Shown here: positions 17,729 through 20,000 of the stretch, piece by piece
Position numbering within the stretch: position 1 is the first letter of the stretch
How the letters are laid out: every line of letters starts with the position of its first letter
Assembly (NCBI GenBank): GCA_018398765.1
Contig: JAHBMJ010001810.1
Span: 1 to 20,000, forward strand
DNA length: 20,000 bases
Direction of reading: 5' to 3'
Source of the DNA: Chromera velia
Taxonomy: Eukaryota; Sar; Chromeraceae
Translations under genes and position numbers: made by a program
Notes under the pieces: generated by a model
Databases searched by the model: none
Seen by the model: only the letters and a program-made list of their open reading frames with translations
What the model was told of the DNA's origin: nothing

Positions 17729-19995
17729 AACAGACAAACAGACAAACAGACAGGCAGGCAGGCAGGCAGGCAGACAGACAGACAGACGGACAGACAGTCA
17801 GACAGACAGTCAGACAGACAGACAGACAGACAGACAGACAGTCAGACAGACAGACAGTCAGACAGACAGACAGTCAGACAGACAGACAGACGGACAGTCA
17901 GACAGACAGACAGACAGACAGACAGACAGTCAGACAAGACAGACAGACAGTCAGACAGTCAGACAGACAGACAGACAGACAGACAGACAGGCAGGCAGAC
18001 AGACAAACAGACAGGCAGGCAGACAGACAGACAGACAGACCTGAGCAGTTGACTCCAGTTCCATTCCATCCAACATTGCACGCACACGTAAAGGACCCGA
18101 CGGTGTCTGTGCAGGAAGCCTCAACATCACAATTGTGCTCCGATCGGACGCAATGGTCGTACTCTGCACTCACGCATGCAGCGACTTTCAACTTCGTTCG
18201 CACCCGACCGACAGATCAAGTCTACATACGCAGAGAGACCTATGGCGTTGGGGGGTGTTTCCCGCGACTACACTTTCCTAAGCACACAGGACGCAAACCT
18301 GACCACAATTTGTGCTCTGCTGATCTGAGCATCAAAAGGCACAGCTTGCTCAAATGAGTCAATTTGCCATGAAGGGGCGAATATTCCTCTTCCATACCCG
18401 CCCATTACCTTACGTTTCGGAAAGGAATTCTGAGACACCTGGAGTTTCAGAATGCAGCTGCGAATTTCTTTTGTTTGCACACTTTGCGACTTGTGTGCGC
18501 ATGCGATACAAGCCTGTGCAGGATCTCTTCGTAGAACGGGCATGCCAAATTGATCGACTAATCGTTTGCTTGAACGATCCCAGACACGACTTATCGTTTG
18601 CTTGAACGATCCCAGACACGACTAATCGTTTGCTTGAACGATCCCAGACACGACTAATCGTTTGCTTGAACGATCCCAGACACGACTCTGATGCGAAAGC
18701 GAAAACAGACATGCGGTATTATGAGACTACAAACGCGCCATGCTCGCGCGGACACGCCATCTCTCAAATACATGCCATGGCATTTGGAATCTGCTTTATT
18801 CATCCATCCGCAGAGTACGTCTACAAACTCACCGCAAGATGTTCCTGTGTAAGCTCCGATGCTCCGGTATCCCCAGTTGCAGGAGCAGTAGAAGGACCCG
18901 GCACTATCGGAGCACGTCGCATTCGAGTCGCAGTCATGAGATCCCAGAGAGCACTCGTTTGGATCTGCAGACAGACAGATAGCAAAGCGAGAAGAGACGT
19001 GCGGCGTATTCGGAAGCATGCAAAGTGCATTCATTACTATATGTAATGTTGTACGGCTCCCGGACACTGCGCATCAGTATTCGATCATGCCGTCCACGTT
19101 CCAAGGAATTTGTAGCTGAGGAAAAGAACATTACGTCCGAGGAGCATTGAACATCGCAATCATGTAAAAGAGATTTCTGTAGAGGATACTTCCCCGCAGA
19201 GAAACGGAAAGGAAAAGGAAGGGAAGTAGCACCTTGGGGGGGATTTATCCTGCTCAATTCCATTCCCTGCATATTTTGGACTGGCAGAACCTTTCCCTGA
19301 AGCCTTGCCCCCCCGCCACATCGCATAATTTTGACCCTCAGGTGCTGGATCCAGCCAGTCTGTCTGATTCTTCTACCGACGTACGTCATCACTCTCTACT
19401 GACCGACCGCAAGTAGTGCCGATTGTGCCCCCGGAACTTCTGTCCACGTACCTGGGGGCAGGAGAAAAGGGTGTCTGTCGGTGCCTATGCTTGGGTTTTT
19501 GTGCAACATGCGTACATGAGTGACCGTTCTTTACCCTTTCCTTGATCAAAAAGTCCAAATGCCACAACCAACAAACAAAGAGAACAAGGCCAAAGAGCCA
19601 GCCAGATCGTAGCGGCAGTCTGTGACCTTCAGATAGACTCTCCTCGATACAGGCTGACATATGCAGAGACGAAAAATCCACTGAGCTGAGTTGCAAGGAA
19701 GGCAAAAGCAAAAAACACAGCGAGCACAGCTGGCCCTCTTCTCTGCATCCAAAAACACAAGATCTCTCCAGAAGGCGTACACGAATATGGAAATGCGATT
19801 GAGATAACACGACACAAGAGCGGCTTCACAAGAGCCGTGAAGTGAGGGCAAACATTGAGTGAGGGCAAAAACTCAAGCTTGGTCGGCGCGGCCGAACTTA
19901 CCCGCTATTACATGAGCAGGAAAAACTTAGAGTCGAGTCAGTGCACGTCGCATTGGCCGAACAGTCATGGGTGCCTGACGTACACTCGTCCGTAC
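286..19995 (-). CDS. Multi-exon gene (27 exons in window, 5' end missing): EGF/Sushi/HYR/GCC2-GCC3 multi-pass membrane receptor-like protein
   Basis: This is one minus-strand gene filling the window, probably a surface adhesion or sensing receptor. I built it by translating the minus strand, finding Cys-rich modules, and checking for AG acceptors, GT donors and matching phases. All 26 internal junctions keep frame, and most exons run into a stop soon after the chosen donor. Summed exons give 8621 nt, about 2872 residues, ending at TGA 286-288. Module order is EGF x4, ConA-like domain, EGF x5, PPC-like domain, EGF, Sushi x3, HYR x2, GCC2/GCC3-like stalk, about nine membrane helices, and a long Ser/Arg-rich tail. 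The 5' end, including any signal peptide, lies beyond 20000. The architecture is seen directly. The receptor role follows from the known extracellular use of these modules. Ligand and signalling output are unknown. The weakest junctions are those after exons 7, 11, 18 and 21. Confidence 0.88.
3370..3707 (-). other. Intron 26
   Basis: This is a phase 0 intron between the last two exons. Its first bases on the minus strand are a GTCG tandem. I see no other feature. Confidence 0.8.
3708..3842 (-). CDS. Exon 26: membrane helices 7-8
   Basis: This is a 135 nt exon (45 codons), phase 0 on both sides. It encodes [18 protein letters not shown], a short polar loop ([12 protein letters not shown]), then [15 protein letters not shown]. 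The 'v.LvLQlr..PF...n.LE...l.v..lTL' order is what follows the YWE...RK helix in this membrane cassette. The acceptor has a CT-rich microsatellite as pyrimidine tract. The donor GTCGGT is repeated in tandem (GTCGGTCGGT). Confidence 0.85.
3852..3913. repeat. Compound (CA)n(GA)n microsatellite at the exon 26 acceptor
   Basis: On the minus strand this is a CT tract followed by GT repeats ending about 9 bases before the CTGCAG acceptor at 3843, so it forms the pyrimidine tract of intron 25. Confidence 0.95.
4224..4330. repeat. (ATTC)n tetranucleotide microsatellite
   Basis: About 107 bases of ATTC units with ATCC and ATTA variants, inside intron 25 (3843-4420). The rest of that intron shows nothing else. 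Confidence 0.95.
4421..4957 (-). CDS. Exon 25: membrane helices 4-6
   Basis: This is a 537 nt exon (179 codons), phase 0 on both sides, donor CAG|GTGGGG. It starts [17 protein letters not shown] (basic). Likely helices are at residues 33-50 ([14 protein letters not shown]), 90-114 ([20 protein letters not shown]) and 150-168 ([20 protein letters not shown]). Y-W-E...R-K inside helix 6 is a motif I associate with the membrane part of protist GCC2/GCC3 receptor-like proteins. Fungal TRP-like proteins are a distant alternative. Confidence 0.88.
4958..5282 (-). other. Intron 24
   Basis: This 325 nt phase 0 intron lies between membrane-helix exons. It is A-rich on the plus strand near 5150-5215. 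Nothing further is seen. Confidence 0.8.
5283..5966 (-). CDS. Exon 24: end of Cys-rich stalk, membrane helices 1-3
   Basis: This is a 684 nt exon (228 codons), phase 0 on both sides, donor [19 protein letters not shown] and GKCAVCES close the stalk. Likely helices lie at exon residues 33-54 ([20 protein letters not shown]), 65-85 ([20 protein letters not shown]) and 142-167 (around [20 protein letters not shown]). Between helices 2 and 3 is a loop with one Cys. After helix 3 come basic residues (ERRRSKK), a QRRGSM phosphorylation-type site and an acidic Gln/Glu stretch that may be helical. Confidence 0.88.
6202..6300 (-). CDS. Exon 23: Cys-rich stalk, continued
   Basis: This is a 99 nt phase 0 exon with acceptor TGTCGCAG and donor GTCGGT. 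It encodes [30 protein letters not shown]. It links the 'C.GG' of exon 22 to the C-x-x-C pairs of exon 24, the usual order of this membrane-proximal Cys pattern ('aC.GG..C..Gy.g..C..C'). Confidence 0.75.
6523..6756. repeat. Compound (GT)n/(GTGA)n/(CTGT)n microsatellite
   Basis: About 230 bases made of GT runs, a GTGA run near 6613-6634 and two CTGT runs. It lies inside the 725 nt intron 22 (6301-7025). Confidence 0.95.
6808..6939. repeat. 44-bp minisatellite, three copies
   Basis: Three adjacent copies start at 6808, 6852 and 6896, each opening CATTCGGTTCAAATTGATGC. They are nearly identical (CTC versus CCC near the unit end). The array is intronic and has no spacers. Confidence 0.95.
6982..7006. 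repeat. Short (CTAT)n(CCAT)n microsatellite
   Basis: A few CTAT units followed by CCAT units, close to the start of intron 22 as read on the minus strand. Confidence 0.85.
7026..7482 (-). CDS. Exon 22: Cys-rich GCC2/GCC3-like stalk
   Basis: This 457 nt exon is phase 2 in and phase 0 out (donor CAG|GTAATT). It begins PGYWQDLE and contains [32 protein letters not shown], a basic stretch [10 protein letters not shown], and [12 protein letters not shown]. Pairs of C-x-x-C and C-x-C-x-x-G-F are typical of membrane-proximal GCC2/GCC3 (ephrin-receptor-like) repeats in protist surface proteins. A long insert separates 'CKGG' from the next cysteines in exon 23. Confidence 0.82.
7483..7993 (-). other. 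Intron 21 (possible undetected exon)
   Basis: This 511 nt intron joins HYR module 2 to the Cys-rich stalk. It is the phase 2 bridge between the phase 1 and phase 0 halves of the gene. I see no convincing Cys-rich reading frame in it, but a small in-frame exon cannot be excluded because the exon 21 donor is ambiguous. Confidence 0.6.
7994..8288 (-). CDS. Exon 21: HYR module 2 and start of Cys-rich stalk
   Basis: It begins [13 protein letters not shown] after ACGCCTGCAG and runs through [39 protein letters not shown], a complete HYR domain. It then reads [15 protein letters not shown], like the opening of an ephrin-receptor-like (GCC2/GCC3) repeat. The exit must be phase 2 to meet exon 22. Two GT sites fit: ending at 7994 (GTGCAT, keeps CK|PGYW) or at 8000 (GTGCAA). 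I prefer 7994 because it retains the C-x-P-G-Y motif. Confidence 0.78.
8410..8667 (-). CDS. Exon 20: HYR module 1
   Basis: This is a 258 nt symmetric phase 1 exon with acceptor GGTTGCAG and donor GTCGGT. It encodes [44 protein letters not shown] and [13 protein letters not shown]. The pattern 'D..pP.l.CP', 'G...v.v.a.D..GN...C.f.V.V' is the HYR (hyalin repeat) domain, an immunoglobulin-like fold that commonly sits next to Sushi and EGF modules. Confidence 0.9.
8883..9095 (-). CDS. Exon 19: Sushi/CCP module 3
   Basis: This is a 213 nt symmetric phase 1 exon. It encodes [45 protein letters not shown] and [10 protein letters not shown]. The four Sushi cysteines, the 'G..V.FsC..G..L.G' core and the Trp before the last Cys are all present. 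The donor is GTGTGT, just before an in-frame TAA. Confidence 0.88.
9096..9512 (-). other. Intron 18
   Basis: This 417 nt phase 1 intron lies between Sushi modules 2 and 3. No repeat or coding signal is seen. Confidence 0.75.
9513..9622 (-). CDS. Exon 18: second half of Sushi/CCP module 2
   Basis: The 110 nt exon completes exon 17: [18 protein letters not shown], then [11 protein letters not shown] with the conserved Trp before the final Cys. It is phase 2 in and phase 1 out. The donor GTCCGC is weak but is the only phase 1 GT before an in-frame stop. Confidence 0.82.
9623..10013 (-). other. Intron 17, splitting Sushi module 2
   Basis: This 391 nt phase 2 intron interrupts the Sushi domain just before its second cysteine. 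The donor lies in tandem GTGA units (10001-10013). Nothing else is seen. Confidence 0.8.
10014..10122 (-). CDS. Exon 17: first half of Sushi/CCP module 2
   Basis: This 109 nt exon is phase 1 in and phase 2 out. It encodes [18 protein letters not shown] and [11 protein letters not shown]: the first Cys, the P.NG turn and the 'G..V.F.C' strand. It breaks just before the Cys. The acceptor (GCGTGTGCAG) sits beside a compound CA/GA repeat and has no pyrimidine tract. The donor lies in GTGA repeats. Confidence 0.8.
10125..10211. repeat. Compound (GCAC)n(CT)n(GT)n microsatellite beside the exon 17 acceptor
   Basis: On the plus strand it runs CA/GCAC, then a CT run (10152-10183), then a GT run. On the minus strand it reads CA, GA, then GTGTGCGTGC up to the acceptor. 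Confidence 0.95.
10378..10587 (-). CDS. Exon 16: Sushi/CCP-like module 1
   Basis: This is a 210 nt symmetric phase 1 exon with acceptor TTGTGCAG and donor GTCAGT. It encodes [32 protein letters not shown] and HSASCE. The string 'G..atltCeaGY.l.g......C......w...C' is the Sushi/CCP core. An extra cysteine near the start and the lack of the usual Trp before the last Cys make it divergent. Confidence 0.8.
10858..10901. repeat. (CA)n plus (CACT)n microsatellite at the exon 15 donor
   Basis: The CACT units, GTGA on the minus strand, include the exon 15 donor itself. The CA run follows inside intron 15 (10588-10901). Confidence 0.93.
10902..11078 (-). CDS. Exon 15: EGF module 10, with an enlarged loop
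   Basis: This is a 177 nt symmetric phase 1 exon. It begins [12 protein letters not shown] and has an unusually long C2-C3 loop ([17 protein letters not shown]), then [16 protein letters not shown] and TFCQ. C-x-D-x4-F-x-C is kept. The donor GTGAGT is the first of several tandem GTGA units, so alternative donors four bases apart exist. Confidence 0.85.
11148..11266. repeat. Compound (CA)n(GA)n microsatellite
   Basis: A CA run followed by GA and AAGAGAG runs in the middle of intron 14 (11079-11509). A short ATTC run sits at 11085-11103, next to the exon 15 acceptor. Confidence 0.95.
11510..11935 (-). CDS. Exon 14: putative PPC-like (pre-peptidase C-terminal type) beta domain
   Basis: This is a 426 nt symmetric phase 1 exon with acceptor CATGCAG and donor GTCAGT. 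Landmarks are [68 protein letters not shown] and [19 protein letters not shown]. The order 'GaT..ga..D', 'i.vSTC...T', 'C....F....', 'y.rV......G.F.LsV' resembles PPC-type jelly-roll domains found beside adhesion modules. The Asp that usually follows the STC strand is not obvious. The two Cys pairs may be disulfides. The family call is inference. Confidence 0.65.
12179..12301 (-). CDS. Exon 13: EGF module 9 (calcium-binding type)
   Basis: This is a 123 nt symmetric phase 1 exon with acceptor CACGCAG and consensus donor GTAAGT. It encodes [24 protein letters not shown] and [12 protein letters not shown]. All calcium-ligand and hydroxylation positions are kept. It ends the five-EGF run. Confidence 0.9.
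12302..12722 (-). other. Intron 12
   Basis: This 421 nt phase 1 intron lies between EGF modules 8 and 9. No repeat or extra module is seen. Confidence 0.75.
12723..12863 (-). CDS. Exon 12: EGF module 8 (calcium-binding type)
   Basis: This is a 141 nt symmetric phase 1 exon with acceptor CATGCAG and donor GTCAGT. It encodes [24 protein letters not shown] and [18 protein letters not shown]. It is a textbook calcium-binding EGF sequence. Confidence 0.9.
12864..13136 (-). other. Intron 11, GC-AG type
   Basis: The donor is G|GCAGGT at 13136 and the acceptor CATGCAG ends at 12864. GC is forced by the phase 1 requirement of exon 12. Confidence 0.7.
13137..13274 (-). CDS. Exon 11: EGF module 7 (calcium-binding type), GC donor
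   Basis: It encodes [41 protein letters not shown] after a CACGCAG acceptor. The following EGF exon needs a phase 1 exit, but no in-frame NGT codon occurs between the last cysteine and the stop. The only plausible phase 1 donor is G|GCAGGT, a GC donor. The exon is then 138 nt and symmetric. Confidence 0.82.
13275..13984 (-). other. Intron 10
   Basis: This 710 nt phase 1 intron lies between EGF modules 6 and 7. A short CCCT run lies near 13678-13693. No Cys-rich frame is seen. Confidence 0.75.
13985..14128 (-). CDS. Exon 10: EGF module 6 (calcium-binding type)
   Basis: This is a 144 nt symmetric phase 1 exon. [12 protein letters not shown] is a full calcium-binding start, followed by [12 protein letters not shown], then a longer final loop ([18 protein letters not shown]) holding an N-x-S sequon. 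The acceptor is TTTTTGCAG and the donor GTGGGC. Confidence 0.87.
14231..14261. repeat. (AAGG)n microsatellite
   Basis: Tandem AAGG units inside the 775 nt intron 9 (14129-14903). Confidence 0.95.
14538..14612. repeat. (GGAT)n microsatellite
   Basis: GGAT units with GGAC variants in intron 9, about 280 bases from the AAGG run. Confidence 0.95.
14756..14821. repeat. (GA)n(AATA)n(GAAA)n microsatellite
   Basis: A third simple repeat in intron 9, close to the exon 9 donor. Confidence 0.93.
14904..15026 (-). CDS. Exon 9: EGF module 5
   Basis: This is a 123 nt symmetric phase 1 exon with acceptor CATGCAG and donor GTATGA. It encodes [24 protein letters not shown] and [12 protein letters not shown]. 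It matches exon 4 in length and Cys spacing. Glu replaces the first Asp ligand; the hydroxylation motif is present. Confidence 0.88.
15027..15384 (-). other. Intron 8
   Basis: This 358 nt phase 1 intron separates the ConA-like domain from EGF module 5. No other feature is seen. Confidence 0.75.
15385..15828 (-). CDS. Exon 8: main part of a putative concanavalin A-like (DUF1349-like) domain
   Basis: This 444 nt exon is phase 1 on both sides. The translation alternates hydrophobic and polar residues as in a beta sandwich. Landmarks are [62 protein letters not shown] and [18 protein letters not shown]. The order 'aPF.Y.v.gwFsv', 'GL', 'lRi', 'SDD...W', 'vGf..' recalls the DUF1349/GH43 C-terminal concanavalin A-like fold, which often binds sugars. 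That is a pattern judgement without a profile search. It could be an undescribed beta-sandwich family. Confidence 0.6.
16061..16258 (-). CDS. Exon 7: Ser/Thr-rich linker and start of ConA-like domain
   Basis: The acceptor has a strong pyrimidine tract (GCTTTTTCCTCTCTGCAG). The exon is 198 nt, phase 1 on both sides, with a GTTTGT donor. The first half is a Ser-rich linker ([19 protein letters not shown]). The second half, around [14 protein letters not shown], appears to be the first strands of the domain continued in exon 8: the join reads [15 protein letters not shown]. It contains no cysteine. The donor is less certain because GTTTGT and a nearby GTTGGT compete. Confidence 0.7.
16259..16593 (-). 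other. Intron 6
   Basis: This 335 nt phase 1 intron lies after the 29-nt exon. It contains a decoy ACAG|GTCG|GTGAGT site at 16352-16364, discussed under rejected items. Confidence 0.75.
16594..16622 (-). CDS. Exon 6: 29-nt micro-exon completing EGF module 4
   Basis: It begins after CTCTACAG, ends at a perfect GTGAGT donor, and encodes YIGSGVSCS. This supplies the missing sixth cysteine of exon 5 in the right frame (phase 2 in, phase 1 out). The neighbouring intron is 726 nt, so automated gene finders could easily skip the exon; skipping would break the frame. Confidence 0.8.
16757..16893. repeat. (CCTT)n/(TTTC)n microsatellite
   Basis: A pyrimidine-only tract on the plus strand, CCTT units then TTTC then CT. 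It is a purine tract in transcribed intron 5 (16623-17348). Confidence 0.95.
17349..17442 (-). CDS. Exon 5: first part of EGF module 4
   Basis: This 94 nt exon has the same length and phases as exon 1. It encodes [12 protein letters not shown] and [15 protein letters not shown], then breaks inside the Gly codon before a weak GTTGGT donor. DVLEC lacks the second Asp ligand. It is too short to stand out as an open frame; I recognised it from the Cys spacing and the TTTGCAG acceptor. Confidence 0.78.
17686..18040. repeat. Long (CAGA)n microsatellite abutting the exon 4 donor
   Basis: About 355 bases of CAGA units with CAGT, CAAA and GGCA variants, filling most of intron 4 (17443-18040). A shorter CAGACA run is at 17628-17662. 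On the minus strand it begins at the first base of the intron. Confidence 0.95.
18041..18163 (-). CDS. Exon 4: EGF module 3
   Basis: This is a symmetric phase 1 exon of 123 nt. It encodes [32 protein letters not shown] and a closing NCS. The usual calcium ligand string D-x-D-E is altered to E-Y-D-H, so calcium affinity may be reduced, although the hydroxylation motif is intact. The donor is TCAG|GTCTGT. From the donor onward the intron is a CTGT-type microsatellite. Confidence 0.87.
18557..18687. repeat. 32-bp minisatellite, four copies, with an inverted repeat in each unit
   Basis: Copies start at 18561, 18593, 18625 and 18657. Each holds ATCGTTTGCTTGAACGAT, where ATCGTT and AACGAT pair around a six-base loop, followed by CCCAGACACGACT. 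The array lies in the middle of the 669 nt intron 3 (18164-18832). Confidence 0.95.
18833..18964 (-). CDS. Exon 3: EGF module 2 (calcium-binding type)
   Basis: This is a symmetric phase 1 exon of 132 nt with acceptor CTGCAG and consensus donor GTGAGT. It encodes [12 protein letters not shown], then [16 protein letters not shown] and a closing TSC. D-P-N-E-C keeps the calcium ligand pattern and C-x-D-x4-F-x-C the hydroxylation motif. A whole EGF domain on one exon allows duplication without frame change. Confidence 0.88.
18965..19407 (-). other. Intron 2
   Basis: This 443 nt phase 1 intron lies between EGF modules 1 and 2. No repeat or additional module is seen. Confidence 0.75.
19408..19451 (-). 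CDS. Exon 2: 44-nt mini-exon completing EGF module 1
   Basis: The acceptor is CTCCTGCCCCCAG, one of only two in the gene lacking GCAG. The exon supplies the last base of the Gly codon and then [14 protein letters not shown], giving the sixth EGF cysteine. It ends in phase 1 before a GTCGGT donor, a donor form reused after exons 20, 23 and 26. The exact fit of CNSG to G-Y...C across the junction supports it. Confidence 0.8.
19452..19901 (-). other. Intron 1, splitting EGF module 1
   Basis: This 450 nt phase 2 intron lies inside the last Cys loop of EGF module 1. A hydrophobic open frame in it is judged chance. Confidence 0.75.
19902..19995 (-). CDS. Exon 1: first part of EGF module 1
   Basis: The 94 nt exon lies between a TGCAG acceptor and a GTAAGT donor. 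It enters in phase 1 and leaves after two bases of a Gly codon. It reads TDEC, HDC, then [15 protein letters not shown], the first five cysteines of a calcium-binding-type EGF. C-x-D-x4-F-x-C is the Asp/Asn hydroxylation consensus. The first calcium-ligand codon is shared with an exon outside the window and must be xGT, so it cannot encode Asp. Confidence 0.85.
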
Positions 19996-20000
19996 CTGCA

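Noticed and set aside
17560-18357. Long plus-strand open frame with repeated QTDR residues
   Set aside because: It is translation of the CAGA microsatellite in intron 4, with antisense of exon 4 at its end. Period-four repeats stay open in several frames.
18557-18687. CRISPR-like array
   Set aside because: The 32-bp units are directly adjacent with no unique spacers, and there is no cas-like gene.
19546-19868. Minus-strand frames with hydrophobic stretches in intron 1
   Set aside because: Exons 1 and 2 join exactly in phase 2 to complete an EGF domain. Any exon here would interrupt it.

Overview
The window looks like nuclear DNA of an intron-rich protist. A photosynthetic alveolate of the chromerid type (Chromera velia-like) is my best guess, from the gene style: animal-like EGF, Sushi and HYR modules on small exons, introns full of simple repeats, and near-constant TGCAG acceptors. 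The species is inference and cannot be proven from the window. I see no bacterial operon, tRNA, rRNA or CRISPR array.

Essentially all 20 kb is one minus-strand gene. I assemble 27 exons running from the right edge (5' part missing, no start codon or signal peptide in the window) to a TGA stop at 286-288. All exon phases agree across the 26 internal junctions. The spliced length in the window is 8621 nt, about 2872 residues. From N to C the product has: four calcium-binding-type EGF modules (19995 to 16594); a beta-rich domain resembling a concanavalin A-like/DUF1349 fold (16258-15385); five more EGF modules (15026-12179); a Cys-containing beta domain resembling the pre-peptidase C-terminal (PPC) type (11935-11510); a tenth EGF (11078-10902); three Sushi/CCP modules (10587-8883); two HYR modules (8667-7994); a Cys-rich GCC2/GCC3 (ephrin-receptor-like) stalk (7482-5900); a membrane region of about nine helices (5870-3280); and a cytoplasmic tail of about 970 residues in a single 3.1 kb exon with eight RRxS/T phosphorylation-type motifs.

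The gene falls into two evolutionary halves. In the extracellular half nearly all introns are phase 1, the signature of module shuffling. In the membrane half all introns are phase 0. The protein is best read as a large cell-surface adhesion or sensing receptor whose ligand and signalling output are unknown.

The non-coding DNA is intron sequence plus the 3' flank (1-285). It is rich in microsatellites and holds two minisatellites: 44 bp x 3 at 6808-6939, and 32 bp x 4 with an internal inverted repeat at 18557-18687. Several simple repeats lie directly at splice sites. All plus-strand open frames appear to be antisense shadows or translated microsatellites.
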